Part shown: in pieces, positions 46,154 to 56,076 of the stretch
Numbering within the stretch: the stretch's first letter is position 1
Layout: the number at the start of each line of letters is the position of its first letter
Source of the DNA: Hyphomicrobiales bacterium
Lineage (GTDB): Bacteria > Pseudomonadota > Alphaproteobacteria > Rhizobiales > Rhizobiaceae
Reading direction: 5' to 3'
DNA: 64,000 nucleotides
Assembly (NCBI GenBank): GCA_900469625.1
Contig: UBXV01000007.1
Location: forward strand, 434,001-498,000
Translations under genes and position numbers: made by a program
The notes under the pieces: model-generated
What the model saw: only the letters and a program-made list of their open reading frames with translations
Told to the model about the DNA's origin: nothing
Database searches by the model: none

Positions 46154-46540
46154 ATGACGTCAGATAAAGACAAAAAGACTGTCGGGCGGCTGAAAAGCCG
46201 TCCGCAGTTTTTGGCCGTTCGGGCAGGAGAAAGCCGTAGAGGCCCCTTGTTTCTCCTCGAAGTGCTCGACCGCAACGATCCGGACGGCGAAGCCCGCGTC
46301 GGCTTCACCGTCACCAAGAAACACGGCAATGCCGTCGAGCGAAACCGGATGCGCCGACGCCTGAAAGAGGCGGTGCGGCTTTCCGCCGGGTTTGCAATGA
46401 AACCCGGACACGACTATGTGATTGTCGCCCGACGCGATCTGCTGAACGCCCCCTTCGACGCCTTGACCCGGGGGCTCGGCGAGCGCATCGAAAACAAGCC
46501 GAAACAGAAGCGGCCGCCGGCCGGTTCCAGGAAACAATGA
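46154..46540 (+). CDS. rnpA: Ribonuclease P protein component
   Basis: 128-residue basic protein that helps RNase P RNA process tRNA 5' ends. The core [29 protein letters not shown] holds the RNR-box typical of RnpA. Starts 32 bases after rpmH, its usual partner. ATG 46154 is the sensible start; its tail is lysine-rich (KPKQKRPP). The stop overlaps the twin ATGs of yidC. Confidence 0.96.
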   Translation: MTSDKDKKTVGRLKSRPQFLAVRAGESRRGPLFLLEVLDRNDPDGEARVGFTVTKKHGNAVERNRMRRRLKEAVRLSAGFAMKPGHDYVIVARRDLLNAPFDALTRGLGERIENKPKQKRPPAGSRKQ

Positions 46541-48336
46541 TGGAAAAAAACCGCAACTATTTCGTGGCGATTGGCCTGTCCGTGCTGATCCTCGTCGCCT
46601 GGCAGTTCCTTTACGTCAATCCGAAGATTGAAAAGGAACGCATCGCTGCGGAAGCGCTGCAGGCCCAGCAGGCGCAGCAGGCCCAGTCACAGCCCGGCGC
46701 AACGGCGCAGCAGCCGGCAACGGGTCAGGCTCTGCCTGGCGGCACGGTTCCAGGCACGGGTGAAAACCGCGACCAGGCACTGGCCAAATCTGCCCGCGTC
46801 GTGATCGACACGCCTGCGGTTTCCGGCTCCATCAACCTGACCGGCGCGCGCTTCGACGATCTCAAGCTCAAGGCCTACCACGAGACCGTCAACAAGCAGA
46901 GCCCGATCATCACCCTGTTGAGCCCGGCCGAAACCACTGACGGTTACTTCACCGAAATTGGTTATGTCGGCGATGCGGCAAGCGGCAGCGTGCCCGGCCC
47001 GCAGACCGTCTGGACGCTTGCGGGCGGCGACAAGCTGACGCCTTCGACACCGGTGACGCTGAGCTTCACCAACGAGAAGGGCATCACCTTCAACCGCACG
47101 ATCACGATCGACGACCGCTACATGTTCGAGGTGGTCGACAGCATCAAGAACACGACCGCCGAGCCGGTCTCGCTGTCGTCCTATGGTCGTGTCACGCGCT
47201 TCAACAAGCCGACGACACCGAGCGTCTACGTTCTGCATGAAGGCTTCATCGGCGTCATCGGCGAGCATGGCCTGCAGGAAGTCGGCTACTCCAAGATCGA
47301 GGACGACAAGGCAATCCAGCCCGGCAAGGCGACCGGCGGCTGGCTCGGCATCACCGACAAGTACTGGGCTGCAGCGGTCGTACCGCCGCAGGCAACCCCT
47401 TACGAAACCCGTTTCTCGCACTTCACCGACGGCCGCGCCCGCTACCAGAGCGACTACAAGAGCGATGCCATCACGATTGCCGCAGGACAGTCCTCGGAAC
47501 TCAAGAACCTTGTATTCGCCGGCGCCAAGGAAGTTCCCGTCGTCGACAACTACGAGGCGGCTTACTCCATTCCCAACTTCGACAAGCTGATCGACTGGGG
47601 CTGGTTCTACTTCATCACCAAGCCGATGTTCAAAATGATGGATTTCTTCTTCCGTCTGTTCGGCAATTTCGGCATCGCGATCCTGACGACCACGATCGCC
47701 GTCAAGCTCCTGTTCTTCCCGCTCGCCAACAAGCAGTACGCTTCGATGGCGAACATGAAGAAGGTTCAGCCGAAGATGGAAGAACTGAAGAAGAAGTTCG
47801 GCGACGACCGCATGGCGCTGCAGCAGGCGATGATGCAGCTCTACAAGGACGAGAAGATCAATCCGCTCGCCGGCTGCTGGCCGATCCTGATCCAGATCCC
47901 GGTGTTCTTCGCGCTCTACAAGGTGATCTACATCACCATCGAAATGCGCCACGCACCGTTCTTCGGCTGGATCCACGACCTTTCTGCGCCGGATCCGACG
48001 ACGATCTTCAACCTCTTCGGCCTCCTGCCGTTCGATGCACCATCGTTCCTGCACCTCGGTGTCTGGCCGATCATCATGGGCATCACCATGTTCGTGCAGA
48101 TGCGCATGAACCCGACGCCGCCAGATCCGACCCAGGCGATGCTGTTCACCTGGATGCCCGTTGTCTTCACCTTCATGCTGGCTTCGTTCCCGGCCGGTCT
48201 GGTGATCTACTGGGCCTGGAACAACACGCTTTCGGTGCTGCAGCAGTCGATCATCATGAAGCGCCAGGGCGTGAAGATCGAACTGTTCGACAATCTGAAG
48301 AACCTGTTCTCGAAGAAACCCAAACCGGCGGAATAA
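46540..48336 (+). CDS. yidC: Membrane protein insertase YidC
   Basis: 598-residue insertase for inner membrane proteins. N-terminal helix (about 6-22), a large periplasmic domain (60-345) in which a Gln/Ala-rich stretch QAQQAQQAQSQPGATAQQ follows the helix, and a conserved C-terminal core of five helices (from 355) with LFFPLANKQYASMANMKKVQPKMEELKKKFGDDR (landmark) and the hydrophilic-groove arginine region. I chose ATG 46540, seven bases after AGGA; the ATG at 46537 adds only one residue. Overlaps the rnpA stop. Confidence 0.97.
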   Translation: MEKNRNYFVAIGLSVLILVAWQFLYVNPKIEKERIAAEALQAQQAQQAQSQPGATAQQPATGQALPGGTVPGTGENRDQALAKSARVVIDTPAVSGSINLTGARFDDLKLKAYHETVNKQSPIITLLSPAETTDGYFTEIGYVGDAASGSVPGPQTVWTLAGGDKLTPSTPVTLSFTNEKGITFNRTITIDDRYMFEVVDSIKNTTAEPVSLSSYGRVTRFNKPTTPSVYVLHEGFIGVIGEHGLQEVGYSKIEDDKAIQPGKATGGWLGITDKYWAAAVVPPQATPYETRFSHFTDGRARYQSDYKSDAITIAAGQSSELKNLVFAGAKEVPVVDNYEAAYSIPNFDKLIDWGWFYFITKPMFKMMDFFFRLFGNFGIAILTTTIAVKLLFFPLANKQYASMANMKKVQPKMEELKKKFGDDRMALQQAMMQLYKDEKINPLAGCWPILIQIPVFFALYKVIYITIEMRHAPFFGWIHDLSAPDPTTIFNLFGLLPFDAPSFLHLGVWPIIMGITMFVQMRMNPTPPDPTQAMLFTWMPVVFTFMLASFPAGLVIYWAWNNTLSVLQQSIIMKRQGVKIELFDNLKNLFSKKPKPAE

Positions 48337-48360
48337 CGCCGGCAGACGGAGCCTTTACCA

Positions 48361-48389
48361 AACCCCGGATCGCACGGTCCGGGGTTTTT
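48361..48389 (+). terminator. yidC terminator
   Basis: AACCCCGGA (48361-48369) pairs with TCCGGGGTT (48378-48386), followed by TTTTTC, 24 bases after the yidC stop. Confidence 0.92.
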
Positions 48390-48528
48390 CTTTGGCCTTG
48401 CGGCACGCGGCGTCGACATCCAGCGCCGGCAAATCCGGCCGGTCGCTCAACCGAGCCGCGCCGAAAGCTTGACATCGCCGGACAAAACCGCAAAGCCAAA
48501 GCCAACCTCGACGAAGGAATGAAGACCG

Positions 48529-49182
48529 ATGGCCGACCCCAAGACAAAAGACGACAAGCCGCTGTTCGGCCGGCCGTGGATTTTCATTCGCGGCGTGCCG
48601 GCGATGAAGTTCCTGCCGCCGGAAGGCCCGACGGAAATCGCGTTTGCCGGTCGCTCCAATGTCGGCAAGTCGTCGCTGATCAATGCGCTGGTGGGCCAGA
48701 AGGGTCTGGCACGCACGTCCAACACCCCCGGGCGCACCCAGGAACTCAACTACTTCGTACCGGACGGCTTTTCCGGCGAGGCAGGCGACCTGCCGCCGAT
48801 GGCGCTGGTCGACATGCCCGGCTACGGCTACGCCCAGGCGCCGAAGGAACAGGTGGATGCCTGGACCAAGCTGGTGTTCGACTATCTGCGCGGACGCGCG
48901 ACCCTGAAGCGCGTCTACGTGCTGATCGACTCCCGCCACGGCATCAAGAAGAACGACGAGGACGTGCTGTCGCTGCTCGACAAGGCCGCCGTCTCCTACC
49001 AGATCATCCTGACCAAGACGGACAAGATCAAGGCGCCGGCCGTACCGCGGCTGATTGCCGAGACGCTCGAGAAGATCAAGAAGCACCCGGCAGCCTTTCC
49101 GGAAGTCCTTTCCACGTCGTCGGAAAAGGGCGAAGGCATCGACGAGTTGCGCGCGACCATCGAGCTTGCGCTCACGCGCTGA
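48529..49182 (+). CDS. engB: Ribosome biogenesis GTPase EngB (YihA/YsxC)
   Basis: 217-residue GTPase required for large-subunit assembly. G1 GRSNVGKSS (41-49), the G2 threonine in [13 protein letters not shown]3 DMPGYGYA, G4 TKTD and G5-like [13 protein letters not shown] are present. 23-base gap after an A/C-rich leader. In many Rhizobiales engB is followed directly by argB; here six accessory genes intervene. Confidence 0.96.
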   Translation: MADPKTKDDKPLFGRPWIFIRGVPAMKFLPPEGPTEIAFAGRSNVGKSSLINALVGQKGLARTSNTPGRTQELNYFVPDGFSGEAGDLPPMALVDMPGYGYAQAPKEQVDAWTKLVFDYLRGRATLKRVYVLIDSRHGIKKNDEDVLSLLDKAAVSYQIILTKTDKIKAPAVPRLIAETLEKIKKHPAAFPEVLSTSSEKGEGIDELRATIELALTR

Positions 49183-49400
49183 GCGCGCGCGCCCGTCGCA
49201 TCCCATTCCGTCGTTCCGCGCACCCATTTGAGGGATGATGCGGCCATGCGATGCGCCGCCACCGCGCCGGCGCCTCGTCGGCGGCGGGCCGCGGCCGAAA
49301 GTCTTTGATCTGCGTCACTACCCTGACATGCAAACCGCTCTATCTCTGGCGTGCGGTCGCGCGTTTCCTTGCGCGACGGCGTCAAGGATAGGAGAGACAC

Positions 49401-49940
49401 ATGTCCGATTTGATCGTTGTGGGATTCGATACACCCGAAGAGGCTGACAAGGTTCTGGTCAAGCTCGCCGGTCTCAAGAAGGAATATCTGATCGATCTCG
49501 AGGACGCCGTCGTCGTCGTGCGCGACGCGGAAGGCAAGGTCCATCTGAAGCAGAGCCTCAACCTGACCGCCATCGGCGCGACCTCCGGGCTGTTGTCCGG
49601 CTCGATCTGGGGCGGGCTTGTCGGGCTGCTGTTCCTCAATCCGCTTGCCGGCTTTGCCATCGGCGGGGCGCTTGGCGCCGGCGCGGGCGCGCTCTCCGGT
49701 TCGCTGACCGACTACGGCATCGACGACGACTTCATCAAATCGCTCGGCAACACCATTCCGAACAACTCTTCGGCGCTGTTCATCCTGGTGCGCAAGGTGC
49801 AGCCGGAAAAGGTTCTGGCCGAATTCTCCGGCCTGCGCGGTCGCGTCCTGAAGACGTCGCTTTCGCCGGAACAGGAACAGAAGCTGCAGGCGGCACTCTC
49901 CGACGCACAAGCGCCCTCACCGCAAGCCGGAACGTTCTGA
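49401..49940 (+). CDS. DUF1269 membrane-associated protein
   Basis: 179 residues of the DUF1269 family: N-terminal LIVVGFDTPEEADKVLVKLAGLKKEYLIDLEDAVVVVRD region, a glycine-rich hydrophobic middle (about 65-105, GGLVGLLFLNPLAGFAIGGALGAGAGALSG) that may insert as a helical hairpin, and a C-terminal SSALFILVRKVQPEKVLAEFSGL. Often annotated stress-related; function not established. GGATAGGAGAG precedes the ATG. Preceded by a 218-base gap without a gene. Confidence 0.9.
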   Translation: MSDLIVVGFDTPEEADKVLVKLAGLKKEYLIDLEDAVVVVRDAEGKVHLKQSLNLTAIGATSGLLSGSIWGGLVGLLFLNPLAGFAIGGALGAGAGALSGSLTDYGIDDDFIKSLGNTIPNNSSALFILVRKVQPEKVLAEFSGLRGRVLKTSLSPEQEQKLQAALSDAQAPSPQAGTF

Positions 49941-50326
49941 ACCGGATCTGCCTGCGGGCGCGGCATCGCAGCCCGCAGGACCGCCCGCCACCACGACCGA
50001 TCGTCAGGTGAACGCGGCAACATGGCCGCTGCGGTCAGCGGCCATTCCTCGACAGCCTCGCCACACTGACGGCTGGAACCCGAGGCGCATCCTCAAGCAG
50101 AGATGTGGCACCCATCCATTTTCTTTACGTTCCCGGGTCCCGGTGGTCATAGCTGCTGGCGCGACGGTAACCCGCGGGCTCGACAGCGGTCGGTCGGCAT
50201 TGACGCCGTCTGCCGGCTGGCGCCGATCTTTCACGCCCAGTGCTTGCGTTTCCGCAGGACTATCTCCCACCCCGAGCGAACTGAGCCTGGAGGAAAGTTA
50301 GCCTCGGCTTACCGCTTATCGATTTT
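49941..50326. other. Gene-free stretch before the flagellin gene
   Basis: No convincing gene. It contains CCTGCGGGC/GCCCGCAGG (49950-49978, possible DUF1269 terminator stem without T-run) and GCGGCC/GGCCGC pairs near 50012-50043. An 88-codon left-reading frame lacks a ribosome site and resembles no protein. A structured RNA remains possible. Confidence 0.35.
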
Positions 50327-50388
50327 CATTGAGGCATTGTTAACCACGTCATGATTTCAATGACACAACCTCAATGGCACATGACGTG
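50327..50388 (+). promoter_or_regulatory. Interlocked inverted repeats upstream of flagellin
   Basis: CATTGAGG (50327-50334) pairs with CCTCAATG (50369-50376), and CACGTCATG (50345-50353) pairs with CATGACGTG (50380-50388). The arms alternate, so the pairs cross. TCAATGRCACA is also repeated directly at 50357 and 50371. These end 28 bases before the ATG and are likely regulator sites or a pseudoknot-forming leader. Confidence 0.6.
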
Positions 50389-50415
50389 CAAAACTCAATT
50401 TTAAGATGGCCTAAT

Positions 50416-52080
50416 ATGTCCAGCATCCATACGAATGCGGGAGCAACAATTGCGCTCCAAACCCTAAGAAACATTGGTTCTTCACTCTCCGAAACGCAAC
50501 AGCAGATCGGCTCCGGCCTGCGCGTGCGGTCCGCCGCCGACAATGCGGCATACTGGTCGATTTCAACGACCATGAAGTCGGATGGCAAGGCCATCGCAAC
50601 GGTATCGGACACGCTCGGCCTCAGTGCCGCGAAGGTAGATGTGGCCTATACCGGGATGAAGGCCGCAGTCGACGTGCTCAGCGAGTTCAAGGCCAAGATC
50701 GTTGCCGCAACGGAGCCGGGCGTCGACAAGGCAAAAGTCCAGAAGGAACTCGATCAGTTGAAACTGCAGCTTTCGTCGATCGCGTCGTCGGCAAGCTTCA
50801 ATGGCCAGAACTGGCTGACAACTGAAATCTCCGACATCTACGATACGGCGTTGAGCAACGTTTCACTGGTGTCGTCGTTCGTGCGAAACGACGCCGGCGT
50901 TGCCATCAAGACCACGGACGTCGACCTGGCATTCGTGTCGCTGTTCAATGCTGCCGGTGGCGGCGCGCTGCAGGTGGACGAACGCGGCCTCGGCATGATC
51001 GGCGGCCTTCGCAACCAGGTGCGCGACGTCACCGCCAGCCTCGGCTGGCAACGCGTGGACTTCGTCGGCCCCGCTGAGTTCGCGGCAGCTGATCAGATAA
51101 GTTTCGATCTGACGCTCGACGCCAGCGTCAATTCGGGCGGCCAGACATTCCCGGTCACAATCGATCGCGCGCTGGTCGACACCGTTCTCGGCACCAGCGA
51201 TGGCAAGGTGACGCATGTCGGCCAGTGGCGCGCCATCGTCCAGGCAGCGCTCACCAACGCCAGCGTACCGGTCTCGCTAAACGTCGCCGGAGGCGACCTG
51301 CAATTCACCACCACGGAAAGTGTCGGCCATGTCGGGTCGAGCGTTGCGCTCTCGAATTGGACGGGCGGCGCATCGATCGGCGGAATGCTCGGCATCGATA
51401 ACGTTCTGATGACCAATGATGGTGGCTACGCCACCACATCGTTCAATTTTTCCGCTTTCCGCGTTCATCAGGAAGCGCTGTTCGAATTTTCCTACCAGGT
51501 GAATGGCGAGCCCCGCAGAACCGTCGGCATCGACCGCGCAATGGTGGACGCCACGCTTGGCACGACCGACGGCAAGGTGACGACGGCCGCTGACATGGTG
51601 ACGCTGCTGCAGGCGGCAACCGCCGGGACCGGCGTGGTCTGGTCCAGCGCCGGCAGCACATATTCGCTCTCGGTCGAGCCGCGCGCCGACCGGGAAATGG
51701 GAGTACGCTCCTTCGTCCGGTTTGACAGCGTCATCGACAATTTCGGATATCTGCCCGATTTCAACATTCTCGACGTCGATATCGCCGCACCCGGCGCCGA
51801 TTTGACAAACTATCTGAACGGCATCGAGGGCATGCTGAAGAAGGTGGTGAACGGCGCGGCCATTCTCGGCTCGGTCAAGGCCCGCGTCGACCTGCAGTCC
51901 GACTTTACCAAGACCCTGCTGCAGACGATCAGCAGCGGGGTCGGGCGGCTCGTCGATGCCGATATGAACGAGGCGTCGACGAGGCTGAAGGCCATCCAGA
52001 GCCAGGAGCAGATCGCGATCCAGAGCCTGTCGATCGCCAACACCAACGCCCAGAACATCCTCAGCCTGTTCCGGCAATGA
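50416..52080 (+). CDS. Flagellin with enlarged, duplicated central domain
   Basis: 554 residues; rhizobial flagellins are commonly about 320-430. The N-terminal D0/D1 (1-150) is classical: SSLSETQQQIGSGLRVRSAADNAAYWSISTTMKSD; the C-terminal D0/D1 (460-554) ends QSLSIANTNAQNILSLFRQ. The centre has two homologous modules 123 residues apart (IDRALVDTVLGTSDGKVT at 249, IDRAMVDATLGTTDGKVT at 372), of the flagellin hook IN kind. ATG 50416 has only a weak AAGATGG ahead. No other flagellar gene is in the window, so it is an orphan that would supplement filaments from the main cluster, or decorate them. Confidence 0.93.
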   Translation: MSSIHTNAGATIALQTLRNIGSSLSETQQQIGSGLRVRSAADNAAYWSISTTMKSDGKAIATVSDTLGLSAAKVDVAYTGMKAAVDVLSEFKAKIVAATEPGVDKAKVQKELDQLKLQLSSIASSASFNGQNWLTTEISDIYDTALSNVSLVSSFVRNDAGVAIKTTDVDLAFVSLFNAAGGGALQVDERGLGMIGGLRNQVRDVTASLGWQRVDFVGPAEFAAADQISFDLTLDASVNSGGQTFPVTIDRALVDTVLGTSDGKVTHVGQWRAIVQAALTNASVPVSLNVAGGDLQFTTTESVGHVGSSVALSNWTGGASIGGMLGIDNVLMTNDGGYATTSFNFSAFRVHQEALFEFSYQVNGEPRRTVGIDRAMVDATLGTTDGKVTTAADMVTLLQAATAGTGVVWSSAGSTYSLSVEPRADREMGVRSFVRFDSVIDNFGYLPDFNILDVDIAAPGADLTNYLNGIEGMLKKVVNGAAILGSVKARVDLQSDFTKTLLQTISSGVGRLVDADMNEASTRLKAIQSQEQIAIQSLSIANTNAQNILSLFRQ

Positions 52081-52168
52081 TTGAATTAAGGGCGCGCCGG
52101 GACGGCTCTCAGGCGCGTCTCCCGGCCATCCTTTCCTGCGGGCGCATCTCCGCCCGCAGCTACCGCCG

Positions 52169-52666
<498 letters not shown>

Positions 52667-52684
52667 GATCGAACCCTCCCGAGA

Positions 52685-52728
52685 GCATTTCCAGGAAAGG
52701 AAAAAGACGGCTTTCCTTCAGGAAATGC
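52685..52728. other. Nested stem-loop in the msrB leader
   Basis: Outer arms GCATTTCC (52685-52692) and GGAAATGC (52721-52728), inner arms GGAAAG (52694-52699) and CTTTCC (52711-52716). It falls just upstream of the msrB ribosome site, so it may act in the leader; it lacks a T-run in the msrB direction. The rest of the 312-base fasciclin-msrB gap shows no gene. Confidence 0.5.
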
Positions 52729-52978
52729 AGAAAAAACAAAGATATAGAGCGCTTCCGGTCGCGTTTGGCTCGCACACTTGCTGCAATGCCCTCGATGCTG
52801 CCAGGCCGCACGATAGACGCTGGGTATTGGAGCGGCAAAACAACACCGATCAAAGCGGCGTGAAGCCACCCGATCGAAAAGGCCACCGATCGCGAACGAC
52901 CGGTGGCAGATAACCGGAGCCATGAGAACTCCGGCGACGGATCGCCTGCTACCGCGACGATCCGGAGGAAGAAAAAGC

Positions 52979-53536
52979 TCAGCCCTTGGGCAGCAGCACC
53001 TTGTCGATCACGTGGATCACGCCGTTGGACTGCTTGACGTCGGCGATCGTGACGGTTGCCGTGCCGCCGGTCTCGTCGGTGAGCGTGATCTTGCCGCCGT
53101 CGTCCTTGGCTTTCAGAATGCAGCCGCCGACGGTCTTGACGTCATGCTCGCCGCCATCGTCCTTGACCATCTTGGCGATTGCCGAAGACATCGCATCGGC
53201 GGAGACGACATGGCAGGTCAGGACCTTGGTCAGCTTGTCCTTGTTTTCCGGCTTCAGCAGCGTGTCGACCGTGCCGGCAGGCAAGGCGTCGAAGGCCTCG
53301 TTCGTCGGGGCGAACACCGTGAACGGCCCCTTGCCCTCGAGCGTCTCGACCAGCCCGGCAGCCTTGACCGCTGCGACCAGCGTGGTGTGATCCTTCGAAT
53401 TGACGGCGTTTTCGACAATATTCTTGTCTGCAAACATCGCCGCACCACCGACCTTCGGATTTTCGGCGTGGGCGATGGCTGCAGATGCGGCCAGTATGGC
53501 GATGGCTGTGAACGAACGGAGCCCGGAGGTGAACAT
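52979..53536 (-). CDS. Secreted fasciclin-domain protein (Nex18-like)
   Basis: 185 residues: signal peptide (MFTSGLRSFTAIAILAASAA, cleavage after AHA near residue 24) and one fasciclin/FAS1 domain with TLVAAVKAAGLVETLEGKGPFTVFAPTNEAFDALP (H1 box), LTCHVVSADAM and NGVIHVIDKVLLP (H2 box). FAS1 domains mediate adhesion or partner binding outside the cell. S. meliloti has a similar nodule-associated protein, Nex18. Start ATG 53536 with AAGGAAG upstream. It lies downstream of an anti-sigma/sigma pair on the same strand, paralleling mycobacterial MPT70/83 with RskA/SigK. Confidence 0.92.
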   Translation of the reverse strand: MFTSGLRSFTAIAILAASAAIAHAENPKVGGAAMFADKNIVENAVNSKDHTTLVAAVKAAGLVETLEGKGPFTVFAPTNEAFDALPAGTVDTLLKPENKDKLTKVLTCHVVSADAMSSAIAKMVKDDGGEHDVKTVGGCILKAKDDGGKITLTDETGGTATVTIADVKQSNGVIHVIDKVLLPKG

Positions 53537-53698
53537 CGTGGTCTTCCTTCCTGTTGAACCTGTCAGGAGACGACACCCATGCCGCCTCGTTGAAACTGCC
53601 GTTCCCTTCTTCGGGAACATGACAAGCAACGGACGCTCGGGAAAAAGAGTTTCAGAAAATTTCAGATTGTCGGGGACAGGCCACGAGTGCCGCAGGAC

Positions 53699-54421
53699 CT
53701 AGAGGTCGCGCGCCTTGCCGAGCGCGATGATCGGGCCAGTTGCCGATCCGGTCGGCGAGCCGCCTGAAGGCTCGACGCTGACGGCGAGCACCGATCCCGG
53801 CGCAAATTTTCCGCGCATCGCCGGGGCGATGATAATTTCGCCCTCACCGCTCTGAGGCAGAACGCCAAGGGATATCGCCGGGTTGTCGCCGTTAATGAGC
53901 CAGAGTTCCAGCGACTTCTCCTCGGCCTGCCGCGCCGCAACGGGCGTGACGAGGAGATGGCCGGTCCCGCGATCGAAACGGGCGACGAGATCGACGGAGA
54001 TGCCCTTGCCGGCCATTTCGGCGACAAGCGGCCGGCCGCCCGACGGCGGCGCAAACAGCCCCGCCATCGACGCACCCATCATCGCGACGGCTGCGAGCGA
54101 GGCGAGCGCCAGGCCCCGCCAGAGGGCGAGAGATTGCCAGAGACCCGGCCGCGCCGGGGCGGCGGGGGACGGCGCCGTTTCGAACAGCCTGCGCTCGATC
54201 GCGGCAAAGATGCGGGCCGGTGGCGCAACGGGATCATAGGCTTCGTCGAAGGTGGAAAGGTTGTTCTGCCAGCGCGTGACCATGGCGGCGAAATTGCGAT
54301 CCGAAGCAAGGCGAGCCTCGACCTTGCGACGGTCGTCGGCAGACAGAACGCCCAGCACATATTCCCCGGCGATCACCTCGTCGCGGCGAAAATCTCCTTT
54401 GTCTGGGGTGGACGCTGTCAT
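53699..54421 (-). CDS. RskA-type membrane anti-sigma factor
   Basis: 240 residues. A cytoplasmic anti-sigma domain (about 1-85, VIAGEYVLGVLSADDRRKVEARLASDRNFAAMVTRWQNNLS as landmark) precedes one helix (about 105-130, LALASLAAVAMMGASMAGLFA) and a periplasmic RskA domain with SLELWLINGDNPAISLGVL. Expected to hold its sigma partner at the membrane until a periplasmic signal triggers release. ATG overlaps the sigma stop by four bases (ATGA), confirming co-translation. The first ~54 residues of a longer reading are shadow. Confidence 0.93.
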   Translation of the reverse strand: MTASTPDKGDFRRDEVIAGEYVLGVLSADDRRKVEARLASDRNFAAMVTRWQNNLSTFDEAYDPVAPPARIFAAIERRLFETAPSPAAPARPGLWQSLALWRGLALASLAAVAMMGASMAGLFAPPSGGRPLVAEMAGKGISVDLVARFDRGTGHLLVTPVAARQAEEKSLELWLINGDNPAISLGVLPQSGEGEIIIAPAMRGKFAPGSVLAVSVEPSGGSPTGSATGPIIALGKARDL

Positions 54422-54963
54422 CGCTCCATGCACTCTCTCAGCTTCAACAGGCTGCGCCTCAACCAGGTTCGCATCGTGTTCAGCGGCACGGCATATATCT
54501 CGGCCAGCTCCTGATAGCTCAGACCCTCGACATAGGCGCGCCGCACGGCGTTTGCCCGATCTTCTTCGAGCTCGCCCATGCACGTATCGATCCGTCTGCC
54601 CTCCGCTCTTACCACTGCCGATTTTTCCGGATCGGCAGCAGGATCAGCCAAATCATAGGCTTCGTCAATCGCGTTGGCGACGGGTTTGCGTGCCCGGATG
54701 AGATCGATGGCGCGGTTGCGCGCAATCGCGGCCAGCCAGGCCATCGGCGTCGATTGTCCCGCAGAAAAACGCTCGGCGTGCTGCCAGATTCTGACGTAGA
54801 TTTCCTGCAGCGCCTCTTCCGCTTCGCCCCGGTCCCTGAGAATACGCAGGCAAATGGCGAAAAGTTTCGGGCTGGTCTGTCGGTAGAGTTCGGCAAAGGC
54901 CGCTTGGTCCCTCAGCGAAACACGGCCGAGCAGTCCGGAAATTTCCTCGTCGATCATTGCCAT
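54418..54963 (-). CDS. ECF RNA polymerase sigma factor, SigK-like
   Basis: 181 residues with sigma2 (FAELYRQTSPKLFAICLRILRDRGEAEEALQEIYVRIWQHA as landmark, about 20-60) and sigma4 (YVEGLSYQELAEIYAVPLNTMRTWLRRSLLKLRECM, about 140-178). Neighbours make it SigK-like (group partnered with RskA). Start ATG 54963 or the second ATG six bases later. The pair diverges from argB. It probably drives its own operon and the fasciclin gene; a -35/-10 set could not be fixed by eye. Confidence 0.93.
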   Translation of the reverse strand: MAMIDEEISGLLGRVSLRDQAAFAELYRQTSPKLFAICLRILRDRGEAEEALQEIYVRIWQHAERFSAGQSTPMAWLAAIARNRAIDLIRARKPVANAIDEAYDLADPAADPEKSAVVRAEGRRIDTCMGELEEDRANAVRRAYVEGLSYQELAEIYAVPLNTMRTWLRRSLLKLRECMER

Positions 54964-55113
54964 CCCGACCCGATGCCTATCTGGCGAAGAACATAGCGCA
55001 CAAATCAACCTCGGCCAGCACACATCGTCATTGCTGTTTTATGTTGCGCGCCGATCATTCCATCGACGGGAAACATGCGTTACACAGCAGCCGGTATTTT
55101 TCGAGGGTCCGCC

Positions 55114-56001
55114 ATGTCCGCCAATGAAAGTGAAATCCAGGCACGCCTGCTCACCCAGGCCCTGCCCTACATGCAGCGCTACGAGAACAAGACGATCGTC
55201 GTGAAATATGGCGGCCACGCCATGGGCAATGCCGAACTCGGCCGCGCCTTTGCCAGCGACATCGCCCTGTTGAAGCAGTCGGGCGTCAACCCGATCGTCG
55301 TACACGGCGGCGGTCCGCAGATCGGCGCGATGCTGACGAAGATGGGTATCGAATCGAAGTTCGAAGGCGGCCTGCGCGTCACCGACGAAAAGACCGTCGA
55401 GATCGTTGAGATGGTGCTCGCCGGCTCGATCAACAAGGAGATCGTCGCCCTCATCAACCAGACCGGCGAATGGGCGATCGGCCTCTGCGGCAAGGACGGC
55501 AACATGGTCTTTGCCGAAAAGGCCCGCAAGACCATCAAGGATCCGGATAGCAACATCGAGCGCGTGCTCGATCTCGGCTTCGTTGGCGAAGTGGTTGAAG
55601 TCGACCGCACGCTGATCGACCTGCTGGCCCGCTCGGAGATGATCCCGGTTATCGCGCCGGTCGCACCCGGTCGCGACGGCCACACCTACAACATCAATGC
55701 CGACACCTTTGCCGGTGCCATCGCCGGTGCGCTCAACGCCACGCGCCTGTTGTTCCTGACCGACGTGCCCGGCGTGCTCGACAAGGACGGCAAGCTGATC
55801 AAGGAGCTGTCCGTCGCCCAGGCCCGTGCCCTGATCGCCGACGGCACGATCTCCGGCGGCATGATCCCCAAGGTCGAGACCTGCATCGACGCGATCAAGG
55901 CCGGGGTGCAGGGTGTCGTCATCCTCAACGGCAAGACCGCCCATTCGGTTCTGCTCGAAATCTTCACCGAGCGCGGCGCGGGCACGCTGATCGTTCCCTG
56001 A
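55114..56001 (+). CDS. argB: Acetylglutamate kinase
   Basis: Phosphorylates N-acetylglutamate, second step of arginine synthesis. 295 residues: [10 protein letters not shown] (catalytic lysine), [15 protein letters not shown], the amino acid kinase core, and [16 protein letters not shown]-type loop. The N-terminal extension [26 protein letters not shown] is the arginine-feedback-sensitive class helix. Start at ATG 55114 behind GAGGGT, although an upstream in-frame ATG at 55075 exists in the divergent promoter gap. Confidence 0.97.
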   Translation: MSANESEIQARLLTQALPYMQRYENKTIVVKYGGHAMGNAELGRAFASDIALLKQSGVNPIVVHGGGPQIGAMLTKMGIESKFEGGLRVTDEKTVEIVEMVLAGSINKEIVALINQTGEWAIGLCGKDGNMVFAEKARKTIKDPDSNIERVLDLGFVGEVVEVDRTLIDLLARSEMIPVIAPVAPGRDGHTYNINADTFAGAIAGALNATRLLFLTDVPGVLDKDGKLIKELSVAQARALIADGTISGGMIPKVETCIDAIKAGVQGVVILNGKTAHSVLLEIFTERGAGTLIVP

Positions 56002-56025
56002 GCGACAGCAAGCCGGAAGACATAA

Positions 56026-56061
56026 AAAACGGGACACGGCCCTCGGCTCGTGTCCCGTTTT
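56026..56061. terminator. Bidirectional terminator after argB
   Basis: AAAACGGGACACG (56026-56038) is complementary to CGTGTCCCGTTTT (56049-56061). It lies between argB and a convergent gene. Confidence 0.93.
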
Positions 56062-56076
56062 CATTTTGGCCCATGC

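Noticed and set aside
50004-50270. 88-codon left-reading frame before flagellin
   Set aside because: No Shine-Dalgarno, no domain; not conserved-looking.
50289-50302. GGAGGAAAGTTAGCC resembles the GAGGAAAGTCC of RNase P RNA
   Set aside because: The surrounding core helices of RNase P RNA are missing; chance match.
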